The notes: generated from the letters alone by a model not told the origin. DNA of 64,000 nucleotides from Tillus elongatus (GCA_964006375.1 OZ023265.1:155846547-155910546), one strand, 5' to 3'; positions 10,660 to 23,176 are shown, counted from the first letter of the stretch. Made by a program: numbers and translations.

Positions 10660-12219
10660 CTCTCTCTCTCTCTCTCTCTCTATCTCCATCTCCATCTCCA
10701 TCTCCACCTCTCTCCATCTCCCATCTCCATCTCCATCTCCATCTCCATCTCCATCTCCATCTCCATCTCCATCTCCATCTCCATCTCCATCTCCATCTCC
10801 ATCTCCATCTCCATCTCCATCTCCATCTCCATCCATCCATCTCCATCTCCATCTCCATCTCCATCTCCATCTCCATCTCCATCATCCATCTCCATCTCCA
10901 TCTCCATCTCCATCTCCATCTCCATCTCCATCTCCATCTCCATCTCCATCTCCACTCCATCTCCATCTCCATCTCCATCTCCATCTCCATCTCCATCTCC
11001 ATCTCCATCTCCATCTCCATCTCCATCTCCATCTCCATCTCCATCTCCATCTCCATCTCCATCTCCATCTCCATCTCCATCTCCATCTCCATCTCCTCTC
11101 CATCTCCATCTTCCATCTCCATCTCCATCTCCATCTCCATCTCCAATCTCCATCTCCATCTCCATCTCCATCATCTCCATCTCCATCTCCCATCTCCATC
11201 TCCATCTCCATCTCCCTTCTCATCTCCATCTCCATCTCCATCTCCATCTCCATCTCCATCTCCATCTCCATCATCTCCATCTCCATCTCCTCCATCTCTC
11301 ATCTCCATCTCCATCTCCATCTCCATCTCCATCTCCATCTCCATCTCCATCTCCATCTCCATCTCCATCTCCATCTCCATCTCCATCTCCATCTCCATCT
11401 CCATCTCCATCTCCATCTCCATCTCCATCTCCATCTCCATCTCCATCTCCATCTCACTCCATCTCCATCTCCATCTCCATCTCCATCTCCATCTCCATCT
11501 CCATCTCCATCTCCATCTCCATCTCCATCTCCATCTCCATCTCCATCTCCATCTCCATCTCCATCTCCATCTCCATCTCCATCTCCATCTCCATCTCCAT
11601 CTCCATCTATCTCCATCTCCATCTCCATCTCCATCTCCATCTCCATCTCCATCTCCATCTCCATCTCCATCTCCATCTCCATCTCCATCTCCATCTCCTT
11701 CTCCATCTCCATCTCCATCTCCATCTCCATCTCCATCTCCATCTCCATCTCCATCTCCATCTCCATCTCCATCTCCATCTTCTCCATCTCCATCTCCATC
11801 TCCATCTCCATCTCCATCTCCATCTCCATCTCCATCTCCATCTCCATCTCCATCTCCATCTCCATCTCCATNNNNNNNNNNNNNNNNNNNNNNNNNNNNN
11901 NNNNNNNNNNNNNNNNNNNNNNNNNNNNNNNNNNNNNNNNNNNNNNNNNNNNNNNNNNNNNNNNNNNNNNNNNNNNNNNNNNNNNNNNNNNNNNNNNNNN
12001 NNNNNNNNNNNNNNNNNNNNNNNNNNNNNNNNNNNNNNNNNNNNNNNNNNNNNNNNNNNNNNNNNNNNNNNCCATCTCCATCTCCATCTCCATCTCCATC
12101 TCCATCTCCATCTCCATCTCCATCTCCATCTCCATCTCCATCTCCATCTCCATCTCCATCTCCCATCTCCATCTCCATCTCCATCTCCATCTCCATCTCC
12201 ATCTCCATCTCCATCTCCA
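10660..12219 (+). repeat. CCATCT hexanucleotide satellite with (CT)n lead-in
   Basis: A (CT)n run at 10660-10681 passes into (CCATCT)n, continued to 12219 with occasional slips (CCATC, CTC, CAT inserts) and interrupted by 200 N. The reverse strand reads (GGAGAT)n. Open frames across this block (Ser-Pro, His-Leu, Ser-Ile repeats) are products of the repeat and not proteins. Confidence 0.97.
11872..12071. other. Assembly gap (200 N)
   Basis: Exactly 200 N inside the CCATCT satellite with the same repeat on both sides. The round number suggests a placeholder, so the true array length is unknown. Confidence 0.98.
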
Positions 12220-12275
12220 CCTTCTTCTTCTTCTTCTTCGTCGTCGTCTTCTTCTTCGTCGTCGTCTTCGTCTCT
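12220..12275 (+). repeat. CTT/CGT trinucleotide patch
   Basis: Short runs of CTT and CGT (TTC/GTC) forming a bridge between the CCATCT and CTTTCT arrays. Confidence 0.9.
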
Positions 12276-12432
12276 TTCTCTTTCTCTTTCTCTTTCTCTT
12301 TCTCTTTCTCTTTTCTCTTTCTCTTTCTCTTTCTCTTTCCTCTTTCTCTTTCTCTTTCTCTTTCTCTTTTTTCTCTTTCGCTTTCTCTTTCTCTTTCTCT
12401 TTCTCTTTCTCTTTCTCTTTCTCTTTCTCTTC

Positions 12433-12509
<77 letters not shown>

Positions 12510-12587
12510 TTCTCTTTCTCTTTCTCTTTCTCTTTCTCTTTCTCTTTCTCTTTCTCTTTCTTCTCTTTCTCTTTCTCTTTCTCTTTC

Positions 12588-12628
<41 letters not shown>

Positions 12629-12732
12629 TCTTTCTCTTTCTCTTTCTCTTTCTCTTTCGATTTCTCCTTCTCTTTCTATTTCTCTTTCCCTTTCTTTCTC
12701 TTTCTCTTTCTCTTTCTCTTTCTCTTTCTCTT
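12276..12732 (+). repeat. CTTTCT polypyrimidine array
   Basis: About 457 bp of (CTTTCT)n, almost purely pyrimidine on the plus strand with rare interruptions (a G at about 12379 and a GA at about 12659). Mirror-symmetric polypurine-polypyrimidine DNA of this kind can form triplex structures. Confidence 0.96.
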
Positions 12733-13930
12733 GACACTACTGGCGTGTAAATAAATCAGCCCTAATCCCCTTTAATGTCTCCTTACGAGACTTAAGATAC
12801 GAATAAAATTACCTGGCGGTCAGTCCTTTCAATACATTCTGCAGTTATTATTGGGAATTCCAGACACAGTTTTTATGATAGGCGAGTATAGAACCCTAGT
12901 TCTTACGAATTTTAGATTTATACAATACCTACAAATTGCATTTTGCTATTTATTTCACGTTGATGTAAAGTACAAAGAAAAGAGCGCCATTACCGACAAT
13001 CCTTCCAAGAATTTGTTTTTATACTCTCACATACTAGCTACTAGTTTCATTTAGGTATAGCACGTATAAAGCTAGGAGGCGGTAGATTCTAAGAACCCAG
13101 AGGTAGCTCACCCTCTCTAACGCACTGTCTTATATCTGAGTGAAGCGCTCGAACTATACAATGCCAGGAATTTGGAATCTCCTTTCCGCCAGCTACATTT
13201 GGACGGCCTATAAATTTACCTTAGCAGCTGCTCACATTGAAACAAGTATATGGCTTTTGTTATATACGGAAACCCCTAAAAATTGTAAAATATGCAAATA
13301 ATGCAAAATATATGGAAATATGCAATTTAGGAAATATTAATCAAAATATGCAACTTATGCAAAAAATATGCGAATTGCATATAATCCGAGCCCTGAGTAA
13401 TAAAAGTTGAATGAATATTCTCAAAACAAACTTTTTAATAAGCTGACTGCTCACGTATGTTTCAAACATACGTTTTAAGTTTAGTGCCTTTTGATAATTG
13501 TGTATGTTTTGGTTTTCAGTGCCAACGAAAAAGTGTTGCCTGCGATTGTTTCTAGAATAGAAAACTTTAAGGCTTTTATCAAGACTTTGTGCGACACACA
13601 TCAGAAATATTAAGGAATGCTTTCATATAAACATGCAGGTAAGTGTTTATACATTTCTAATATTTTAAAATACTTTTGTATTGTTATCTGATACACAGTC
13701 AAATCTATTTTATTATGTCAATATGCATCAAATGATAGTAAAAAAAAATAATAACATATATTGCATAAGATTTGATAACGTTGTTGTTGTTGCCCTAATT
13801 TGCTGGAGCTCTTTCAACAAAAGCTTGTTTGCTTCTCTGCAACCAGTTTCGTCTTCTACGGCATCGTCAAGTAAAATAAAACTGAAAATCTTTTCAGGCA
13901 TTCACAACACCTTTTTCTTTATTATAATAA
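12733..13930. other. Mostly unannotated; possible hAT-like end at 13399
   Basis: No gene recognised. AATCCGAGCCCTG ends at 13399; its reverse complement, CAGGGCTCGGATT, followed by repeated ATGCAA/TGCATA words (13280-13390), looks like the terminus of a hAT-type element. The opposite end and a target duplication were not found. A minus-strand frame at 13430-13601 (86 aa) is unrecognised. Confidence 0.35.
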
Positions 13931-13937
13931 ACTAATT

Positions 13938-14645
<708 letters not shown>

Positions 14646-14755
14646 ACTAAAATATTTCCAGAAAATTCATTTCAAATAGACCCTTTCTCTGATGCTTGGC
14701 AGTAGCCTTAGCTATAGAGTTTATCGTTTAATCGTATATAATTTTTATCGAATTT

Positions 14756-14997
14756 TTGTAAAAAATCAATAAAGCTCAATATATCCGTCATTATACAAGA
14801 TATGAAAAAAAATTGTATATATTAATTATAGGGTGTCTTGAGCTACATCTTAAAAATATTTCTACAATCACAGGATGGCCCATTAGTCGTTGGTGATACA
14901 AACTTTCTTTTTTCTTTTTAATCAAACACGCCTTATGTTATTGCATTTTTGTATTTTCCATCGAAATATAATGCAAGTTTGTAAGAAAAGAAATTCG
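14756..14997 (+). repeat. Dispersed ~240-bp repeat (ATTATACAAGATA family)
   Basis: Shares CATTATACAAGATA-GA, TTAATTATAGG, TTGAGCT-CATC, ACAATCACA and AGTCGTTGGTGATAC with 47470-47700 and 61350-61570. In this copy and the one at 61350 it is followed directly by a GGACGCAG-terminated repeat, so the two may belong to one larger element. Confidence 0.7.
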
Positions 14998-15312
14998 GGA
15001 CGCAGAAAGTGCGGTATGGTAGCGAATTTTGATCAAATGCTTCATATTTGAATAGCTCAATTTGCTATTAACCTATAAGGTTGACGAAGAAACGAGTTTT
15101 TTCGGGAACACTTTAAGTTTACTTTCGGAAATTTGTGTACATTTTCAAACAATAAAGTTATTTTGATGAAACATGGCACATTGTTTTTACTATATAGGTT
15201 ATACTGGTAACCAAATTTGATGCCTGATTTCTTAAAAAAAAAACACACACACAGATTTGCTATTAAAAACATTTTTTTGACTATTCACTACCATAACGGA
15301 CTTTCTGCGTCC
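14998..15312. mobile_element. MITE-like repeat with GGACGCAG TIRs, copy 1
   Basis: The left end GGGACGCAGAAAGTGCGG continues as TATGGTAGCGAATTTTG. The right end is its inverse (CACTACCATAACGGACTTTC, then TGCGTCC), giving ~35-bp imperfect terminal inverted repeats around 315 bp. The hairpin CGCA-GCAAG-TGCG is present in better preserved copies. Non-coding. Target duplication not resolved. Confidence 0.72.
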
Positions 15313-15469
15313 AGACTTTTCTCTTAATCGATAGAATACAACTTTGATACTTACCGTTAACTTGTTAAATCAAGATTTGTACGGAATTATATCGAACCAA
15401 ACTTATTGTTTTCTAAGATACATTTTTTTTACTTTTCCGGGATTTTTCCTATTTGAAAGATTTTTATGA

Positions 15470-15502
15470 AAATTCGCTACTATAACGCCATTGCTGCGTT
15501 TA
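15470..15502 (-). repeat. Isolated right end of the GCAGCAAGTGCG family
   Basis: AATTCGCTACTATAACGCC followed by ATTGCTGCG matches the conserved terminus but lacks an associated body upstream. Confidence 0.5.
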
Positions 15503-15654
15503 GGCTTTTTTAAATACACCTTTTTTAGTATGATGTCACAATACTGTCGATCAAATTATATTTAGGCCAAAACTTTAATGGTAATAAACTGTATTGTGTT
15601 TTTCAGATAACAAAACTTCCAAATTAGATCTTCTGACGCGATTTAAAAAAATTT

Positions 15655-16140
15655 GGGATGCAGCAAGGGCTTTATAGTAGCGAATTTTCATAAGAATTGT
15701 ACACTATTATTTTAAGGCATGTTAGTAAAGTTAATACTTCAAACTTACACAGACTTTGAAGATCGATTTTAGAAGTCCTAGTACGCGCACATTTGAAGAA
15801 TTATTTCGAAAGTGTTACCATCGGTATCTCTCTGTTATCAAAAAAATCTTGCGTTCTAACTACTTTTGAGAAAAATTCTCAAGACGTAATTTTCTATGAA
15901 GCTAAGGAACTAAATATAGCTATAGCTGTAAATAGTGTAAGTCTCTTTAAAAGAAACTTGTATTACAAACGTCATTAAAGTTATACAGAAGATTTCCAAA
16001 AGGATACTTAATTCGTATTTAGAAAAGTAAAGTATCTGCCAAATTATCAACGTAGCAATTATTTTTCCTTATGAATCGCCTTATGATTTGGTTTTAGTTA
16101 ACCTAATCAAACCGGTTTTTTTCAATATCAACAATGACAA
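15655..16140 (+). repeat. GCAGCAAGTGCG-terminated repeat, long type, copy 2
   Basis: Starts GGGATGCAGCAAGGGC then TTTATAGTAGCGAATTTTC. The body includes AGAAGTCCTAGTACGCGCAC (15772-15791), GTTACCATCGGTATCTCTCT and GCCAAATTATCAACGTAGC. It is paralogous to 57880-58290 and, inverted, to 33840-35301. It supplies an empty site for the MITE inserted at 34133. Confidence 0.75.
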
Positions 16141-16262
16141 AACTATAATTTCAGACTCAAAGGTAACAAACTTATTTAGTCGTTTTAAACAAAAATGAGA
16201 TCTTGTTCAAAACGTATAAAATCTGTGCACTATAGTTTTTCCAAATGTCAAAAAAAACATAC
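16141..16262. other. Short stretch, no feature seen
   Basis: Tail of the preceding repeat and unique sequence. Confidence 0.3.
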
Positions 16263-16265
16263 ATG

Positions 16266-16342
16266 CATCGAGCTGGATTCGATCGCGTAACCTTCTGCTT
16301 AGGAGGCAAGCGTGAAGCCCCTTGTATCACCTAGGCACACCT
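16266..16342 (-). tRNA. tRNA-like pseudogene or SINE head
   Basis: On the minus strand, GTGCCTAGGTGATACAAGGG resembles the D-arm/A-box region, CTCCTAA an anticodon loop (CCT, arginine type, if real) and CGATCGAATCC a B box with one mismatch. The T arm does not pair well, so a working tRNA is unlikely; a tRNA-derived SINE head or tRNA pseudogene fits. Confidence 0.5.
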
Positions 16343-16344
16343 CA

Positions 16345-17095
16345 ACTAACGTTTTATTTGGCTGATATTTGGATTCATGCCCGGGATATTATACTCAAAG
16401 TATACGTAACAATTATTAATTACAAGATTAGTAGAATTACCATTGAAACACATCCCGCGACTGTTTCGATCTTATATGACGTCTTATGTTTAAGTCTAAA
16501 GATAAAAGACACCATTTTAGAATCATTTTTATAGATACTTGGCTTGATATTGTTTAAATTTCTGCTATATTATGCGATCGTTTCTTGTTTTTATATAGGC
16601 GAGTGTACATTCTGGCAATAATACTGCCAGAGAAAAGCTCAGAGAGACACCTTAGATAAAATTTTAACTAGAACTGTCAACAATGTAACAAAATCTGAAA
16701 ATAAAGGAAAAAAAATCATATATCTAGTGTATTTTAATAACTGATTGAATCCTCCAGCCAAATAACAATAACTTGGCAAATCTTTAATTTCTTTCATGTG
16801 GTCTGTCATTTTGCATAATTGCGTCCGAGGATTCACGATTGTTGGTTCGGGTAGTATGTTTTCTGCCTGGTTTATATTTAGTTTGGTTACCGTTGATGTA
16901 TGGTTTATACCTGTTGTATGAATTAATCTACGCATGGCAGTTAACTACTTTATCTGTCAGGCATTGGACTACTAAATCGTTTCAACGCATGTCTTTGGGA
17001 TTTAATTTTTTATTTGGAAGAAACTGTAAATATTTTGTAAAAATAAAATTCACAACATAGGTTTATTTGCACTGTTTCTAGCCAAATGTAAAGTC
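16345..17095. other. AT-rich stretch, no feature seen
   Basis: No coding-like frame or shared repeat recognised. Confidence 0.4.
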
Positions 17096-17099
17096 TCAT

Positions 17100-17275
17100 T
17101 CCAGTTACTCTGATACCTACAAAAATATAGGGTTTTCAAAAAATTTTCCCCGATTTTCCACCGGAAAAACCTGAGCATAAAGGCTGATTAACGAACTCGG
17201 CCTCGTTTTTCACCCAAGAAAGATTTTTACCAAGTTTGATTGAAATCAGTTTAGTATTTTTTGACTTATCGCCGA

Positions 17276-17355
<80 letters not shown>

Positions 17356-17475
17356 ATTTTAACGGACCTTGGTTTTGGGTTCTAGGGACCTAAATTCCCG
17401 TTCATTTCAAGAAATTTTTTCAAAAGCCTTTCATCGTGACCTCTCTTTTAGCTAATTGTTCTGAATAAAATTCAT
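17100..17475 (-). repeat. TA-bearing dispersed repeat, copy 6
   Basis: The minus-strand copy lacks the hAT insertion of copy 2, so it shows the uninterrupted order CAAACTTGGTAAAAATC-TTTC ... TTTTTCCGGTGG. On the other side of the TA tract, GGACCTTGGTTTTGGGTTC and GGGACCTAAATTC correspond to the CCCATATCCGG/AGGCCCC segment of other copies. Confidence 0.7.
17289..17353. repeat. (TA)n microsatellite
   Basis: 65 bp of TA preceded by TACATACATACA; internal tract of copy 6. Confidence 0.95.
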
Positions 17476-18119
<644 letters not shown>

Positions 18120-18514
18120 AATTAAGCATTGTAAATGCAATATTCCTCAATTAGTAGCAATAAAATTCAGACGCAGCAAATGCTCTATGATAGTGAGTTT
18201 TTATTACTATGTGTTTCCACAAAAATTATTGTTAGCTAAATAACTAATAAAAATATAAACAAATAATAATAAAAATTTTGGAATAAAAACTAAATATAAA
18301 AATATGAAGCAAAACATGCATTTTCCGATATTATGTCAGAAATTCTTAGGATATTAAATCTGTCAGTTTGTCAATAACACTCAAGCAATGTAATCATTGT
18401 AGCCATGCTAAGTAAGATGATCCGCCCCGTACTCCCGGGCCGTCTAGTTTTCATTGCGAGAAAAGGCTCACCAAGAGCGTACACGCTGGGACCCGACAGA
18501 CGGTGGACTATGCC

Positions 18515-19440
18515 TTTTTTTATTTCAACAACACACCACGAGAGCTCACAGCCTAAATACTATCGTATCGTGGGTGTCAACAAGGAGAAAGAGGCAACTT
18601 GTTAATTCTGGAATTGAAGGTTTGGAGGTTCGGAGGAGAAGGAAAAACATGTGCCGGCAAGGAATTCCACAACTTGGATGTCCTCGGGACAAAAGATTGG
18701 GCATAACAGGATGTTCTATGTCTGATGATCTGGACAGTAAAAGGGTGCATGCGCTCTGTTCTTTGGTAGATCGGCTGGGGGCAGCAGTTGGAGGAACTAC
18801 TACTTTGGGTGAGGGTAGGGTCACCGATGAGACGTATTCTGAATGGAGTCCAGTATAGCTACTGCAGCAGCGGCAGCGGCACCCCAGATGTGGAAGCAGT
18901 ATTTGAGGTTTGGCCTTATTTGTGAAGTATGTAAGGTATAGAGATTAACTGGTGAAAAGTATTTGCAAGACCGGAAGAGGAAACCTATTTTCTTAGAAGC
19001 CGTTTCTGCAATTGATGTGACATATTGGTGCCAATTGAGATTTCGATCCACAGAAATGCCAACAAGTGAAAATGACTAATTACTTTGAATAACTTGGTTG
19101 TTCATTGTGATGGGTCTAGGGCTGGTGTATCTCTTATGAGACAGAAGGCAAGACTGAGATTTGGTGGAGTTAAATTGTACAAGATTTCTACTTGCCCAGT
19201 CAGTATTTTTTGCAGATCCACAGAGACAGAACCCTCCATGAGTCTGATATCCTCATCTAATTGGGCTAAAAAGACAGGCTTAGAATATTGTATATTTGAG
19301 TGGAGGGTGCTGTCGTCCGTGTAATTGTGAACTGGGTTGGATGTGCTAGAGAGGAAGTCATTGATGTGGTCATGATAAAGTCAGAGAAAATACTGATGGA
19401 GGTCCAAAGCTATTCTGACTTGCAAATTGATCAACGGAAC
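18515..19440 (-). pseudogene. LINE reverse-transcriptase fragment A (3' part of ORF2)
   Basis: The minus strand encodes the C-terminal half of a Jockey-superfamily-like non-LTR reverse transcriptase. In order: HDHINDFLSSTSNPVHNYTDD (19340-19300), where the catalytic YADD box is altered to YTDD; the DRNLNWHQYV and IGFLFRSCKYFSPVNLYTL thumb region (19050-18930); and the C-terminal WNSLPAHVFPSPPNLQTF (about 18660-18610). Several stops and frameshifts break the frame. The enzyme would copy the element's RNA at a nicked genomic target. Sequence upstream of the palm is missing, consistent with 5' truncation. Fragment B at 35595-36494 is a close paralogue. I infer the clade from motif style only. 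Confidence 0.82.
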
Positions 19441-19617
19441 TGGGAATAGAGGAGGCACAGCTAGTATTTTCTTCAGGTTCAAGTTCCATCCGTGTAGACA
19501 TCTAGGTGTTCTCTACAATTTGTCTGCCCTCAGATGTGAATTTTTAGATATACTCGATATTTTATGTGTAAACTGGAATAATAACGTTTTTGCTGCACCA
19601 TCGAATCTCGATATTTA

Positions 19618-19949
19618 GTTTGTGCAATGCAAAGCTATGTATTTGTAACCTCAAGAATCAACGTTGCTATAGTCTTAAAACCATCCACTAAAGGAATATG
19701 ATTTTTCTTTTACCAGAATTTGTTGATATGATCGTCGCTTTGCAGTGCCTTGATTTTGCTGACCATCTTTTTCGTAACCAGTAACAAAATTTTTGGGCTA
19801 AGAACAGTTTTCTTATGTAAAGTGGTGGCTGTTGAGCTTCTGCCAGAAGCGCTGGCATAGGAGACGACTACATTAAGCCGAGATTTATTCTGATCGACTA
19901 GTGCTGCAGTCTTGAGACGCTCTCGAGGTTTGAGATCTGAGGCACTACC

Positions 19950-19953
<4 letters not shown>
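19618..19953 (-). other. Unrecognised frame beside the LTR element
   Basis: On the minus strand, 19950-19710 reads through about 75 codons (LKTAALVDQNKSRLNVVVSY, then ASASGRSSTATTL) of mixed composition before a stop. It is more protein-like than neighbouring DNA but I recognise no family. It may be a decayed retroelement fragment. Confidence 0.25.

Positions 19954-20016
<63 letters not shown>
19954..20016. repeat. (TA)n microsatellite at left flank of LTR element
   Basis: 63 bp of TA directly before the left LTR. TA resumes directly after the right LTR (26743), so the element inserted into a TA-rich tract. Confidence 0.93.
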
Positions 20017-20019
<3 letters not shown>

Positions 20020-21596
20020 TTGATATGGTTACTAAAGGGGGCCACATATACATATATACACAAACACAAACAACAACTTACCTTTGGTGTATGCAATGTT
20101 TTTGCACTGTAAGGCAGGGAGAAACTAAATTTTACAGATATATATGTGTTGAAAGGAGGCAAGGCAGGTGTAAAGGTATGACCAGTTTAATTAGATAGTT
20201 TAAGGTATTATTGTTTGATAGCTGTTATGTAATTTAAGATGTTATTGTTTGTTAGAATTAAGGATATTGTTAGCTTTAAGAATAGTAAGATGTCAAAATT
20301 TGAGTGTTAAATTGTAAGAAATGTCATGTCATAACCTATGTTTAAGTCAGCTGTTTTTTATTTAGGACAGACGTCAAACTGACACTAAAATTATAGTTAG
20401 GTTAATTATTCTCTCATTGACTAACAACAATCAGAAGTATGTATGTATCCGAGGAGATGATGAAAAACGATTATTGTGTTAAAATTTGTTAGGATATTTT
20501 ATTTGAAGCAGGCAGATAACAGTTTTTTGATTAGTTACGCTGGTTACGTATGAAAAATAATAAACAGATGGAAAAATTTTGATAAAAGTATCAGATTAAA
20601 ATTGTTGAGATGAAAAAAGTTTGAAATTGTCATTAAATTATTAGATGGGAAAATTTTGATAAAAGTATCAGATTAAAATTGTTGAGATGAAAAAAGTTTG
20701 AAATTGTCATTAAATTATTAGATGGGAATTTTTGGTAATAAGGATATAGTTTGAGAAATTAGATAGAAGGGGTTTGAAAAGGGATAGTAGCAAGAGGAGA
20801 AATTTTAGTCTAGAGGATGCAAAAATCTAGAGGGTCGCTGATCCGATAGTCCGACTCAGCAAATACAGGAGAGGCAGCAGAGGCAGCAGCAGTCTGAGTG
20901 AGTAGTGTAAAACTAAAAGGAGTAATAAAACTCGCTAAAAAAAAATAAGTACATAAACTGTGCTTTGGTTTTTATACGACATTCAAGATACTTATAGAGG
21001 CAGGGGATCTTTTGGCTATAACTAACTGATAGTCAGCGTGGAACTCTGTGTCTATTGACTAAGTGCCACAATACAGTGGAATTAATATAAACACCAATAG
21101 GTGTCGGTACCGTTAACATTTATTTTATTTTCTTTCGTTCCCTTTTATAGTGTAAAATTCAAATAGGTATAAGTAATACATAAGGTTTAGGTTTTTTGTC
21201 ATATATTTAAGTGTAATAAATATTAAGTTTGGTGATCATTTGAAACCTTTGCCTTATTTTGTTTTCTTTTACACATATATGAGTATTTGGAAGGAAAGAA
21301 CTGAAATTAGATAGGGCAGAATATTTCGAAATTACAAAAAATTAAAAAAAAAGAAACCAAAGGGGACTGGAACCCACTTGCTTACTAAGCTCCCTGAGTT
21401 GAGAGGCAGTTCATATATGTGATTGGTTGTTTTCTGTGTGTTAAACAGGAAAAAAAAATACATTGAGTACATCCAGGTGTAAGTTACATACACAAATACA
21501 TATATTTCATAATAACAACATTTACAACACATTTCACTAAACTTTACAGGAAAATAAAAGTTAAAAGCTAAGATACCTAAAATATAACTAAAAAAC

Positions 21597-21703
<107 letters not shown>

Positions 21704-21768
21704 ATTCTATATATTAAATTAAATTTAAAATCCATAGCTTATTACATTTTTTGAAATTCTATAACAAT

Positions 21769-21786
21769 TGGCACCAACGTGAGGGC
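21769..21786 (+). promoter_or_regulatory. PBS-like sequence within the LTR 3' end
   Basis: TGGCACCAACGTGAGGGC resembles the tRNA-Lys-type primer-binding sequence TGGCGCCCAACGTGGGG. It is repeated in diverged form about 55 bp downstream, just outside the LTR, and is also present in the right LTR at 26689-26706. Confidence 0.5.
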
Positions 21787-21824
21787 TTCGAAAGTCTGTG
21801 CAGCAAATAACATACTATATCAAT

Positions 21825-21844
21825 TGTCGCCTAAACGTGGGAGC
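21825..21844 (+). promoter_or_regulatory. Putative primer-binding site
   Basis: TGTCGCCTAAACGTGGGAGC, two bases after the LTR end, is a diverged match to the tRNA-Lys-type primer-binding sequence. Position and spacing are as expected for first-strand priming. Confidence 0.6.
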
Positions 21845-21916
21845 TTTCGAGGTCCACGAGTAAAATAAATTAAAAAAATAAATAAATAAACAAAACATAA
21901 TAAGGAAGTCGAGAAA

Positions 21917-23176
21917 ATGCCTAGGGGAAGAAAAATGACCACGTCAAAGGACAGACAGGACAGGGGAGACGAAAGAGAACATGAACAGCAGGAAAGTATG
22001 GAAATAGATCAGGAGAGAAGATATGAGCAAGAAGTTGGTGTGAATGTGGAAAAACAAGCAGAAGAAATGGTACAAACAGGAGAAGAAACGTCAATAGAAG
22101 AACAGACACGTGACGGAGACAAAGTAGACGACACAAATACGACAAACGAAAAACCTGACAGTAACAATGAAATGTTCATGAAATTAATGCAGAGCATGAA
22201 TAGTCTGAATGCAAATGTTAATAATATAAATGAAAGCAATAAAATTATGAATGAGAAAATGAATGAAAGCATAAATGGCCTAAAACAAGACATAAATGAA
22301 AGTAAGAAAGAAATGAAAAGGGATATGTATAGCATGAAACTAGATATGAATGACAGGTTCGAAAGACAAGAGGATAATATAAACAAGGTAAAAGAAAATA
22401 TGACTGAGAAATTTGTTGAACAAGAGCAGAATATGAGGCAGATGATTGAGAGATTGGATAATATAGATAGAAAAAACACAGAGAAAGTGGAAAAAAGTGT
22501 ACAAGAAGTGAAAAAAGATGTAGAAATAGAGATGGAAGAGATAAGCGAGGCAGGACGAAAGTGGGAAAGTAAAGTAGAGACAAAGATAGATTTAGTACGC
22601 AAGATAATAATAGAGAAAATCAAAGCAAATGATGATGAACCGATGGATAAAATCATAGAGAGAGTGAATGAAAGAAATCAGCGAATGAGAGGGCCTAGAA
22701 AGATGCGCAAACATAAAAGAAACAGATATGAAACCAAAATGGAAGAGAGATTAAGAGAAACGAATGGAAATTTGGAGAATCTAAGAGAAGAGCCAGATGT
22801 AAAGCTGACATTGGGAAATAAAAGTCTGAGAGAAGAAGTAGAAGAATGTTTTGGGCCAAAATGGACAAGAGCAATGGGGAATAGAAGAAACAAAAAGAAA
22901 CAAGAATGCCTAGAAGAAATAAGGAATAAGGGTGACAAATTTAAACGGAAACGTATAGGAAATAAGAGGTATAGACGTGAAAACAAGGATGGCAACGATG
23001 GCACGAATAGGTATAAATGCCAGAGAAACGAGGATACCTACAAAGACGATTCTAGCATGGAATACGATGCAAGACAGGCAGAAGAGTCTGATAACAATCA
23101 TGAGCAGTGGAGAAGACCACATAACGGATATAGAGACTACGCAGCAACAAAATATGAAACGACTACGAAGAATTAA
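21917..23176 (+). CDS. Gag-like coiled-coil protein of the LTR element (419 aa)
   Basis: An uninterrupted frame starting about 95 bp after the LTR (ATG in the context GAAAATGCC). Residues 1-90 are acidic and Gln/Glu-rich. Residues about 85-260 form a long Met/Asn-rich coiled coil with heptad-like spacing (NSLNANVNNINESNK, then RLDNIDRKNTEKVEKS). The rest is strongly basic (KMRKHKRNR, RRNKKKQE, KFKRKRIGNKRYRR), a probable nucleic-acid-binding tail. No CCHC zinc knuckle and no protease motif are visible. By position it is the gag of the retrotransposon, packaging element RNA into particles. The reading frame is intact, as expected for a young insertion, but the family was not confirmed by search. 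Confidence 0.7.
   Translation: MPRGRKMTTSKDRQDRGDEREHEQQESMEIDQERRYEQEVGVNVEKQAEEMVQTGEETSIEEQTRDGDKVDDTNTTNEKPDSNNEMFMKLMQSMNSLNANVNNINESNKIMNEKMNESINGLKQDINESKKEMKRDMYSMKLDMNDRFERQEDNINKVKENMTEKFVEQEQNMRQMIERLDNIDRKNTEKVEKSVQEVKKDVEIEMEEISEAGRKWESKVETKIDLVRKIIIEKIKANDDEPMDKIIERVNERNQRMRGPRKMRKHKRNRYETKMEERLRETNGNLENLREEPDVKLTLGNKSLREEVEECFGPKWTRAMGNRRNKKKQECLEEIRNKGDKFKRKRIGNKRYRRENKDGNDGTNRYKCQRNEDTYKDDSSMEYDARQAEESDNNHEQWRRPHNGYRDYAATKYETTTKN

Noticed and set aside
10493..12754. Long frame encoding Ser-Pro, His-Leu, Ser-Ile and Phe-Leu repeats, and opposite frames of Met-Glu, Trp-Arg and Gly-Asp repeats
   Set aside because: These are translations of hexanucleotide simple repeats, open in several phases on both strands and running through 200 N. 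Not a protein gene.
13341..13601. 86-aa minus-strand frame
   Set aside because: Slightly protein-like in its N-terminal half, but no family was recognised; the C-terminal half is AT-rich repeat words. Not called.
15793..15978. 61-aa frame
   Set aside because: It lies inside a long-type GCAGCAAGTGCG repeat whose other copies do not keep the frame.
18454..18858. Plus-strand 134-aa frame
   Set aside because: It is antisense to LINE fragment A, whose minus-strand motifs are clear.
20021..20160. Possibility that the tandem modules and arrays here are CRISPR
   Set aside because: No array of short identical repeats with unique spacers exists; all features are eukaryotic.
21361..21420. Possible tRNA-like sequence in the LTR (GGGGACTGGAACCCACTTGC)
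   Set aside because: No cloverleaf can be drawn and the box spacing is wrong.
21332..21532. Minus-strand frame (MCCKCCYYEIYVF...) in both LTRs
   Set aside because: Conserved only because the LTRs are near-identical; no signal for a real product.
21921..23122. Minus-strand frames opposite the gag-like ORF
   Set aside because: They are shadows of the plus-strand purine-rich coding sequence, with Ser/Leu/Phe-rich low-complexity products.
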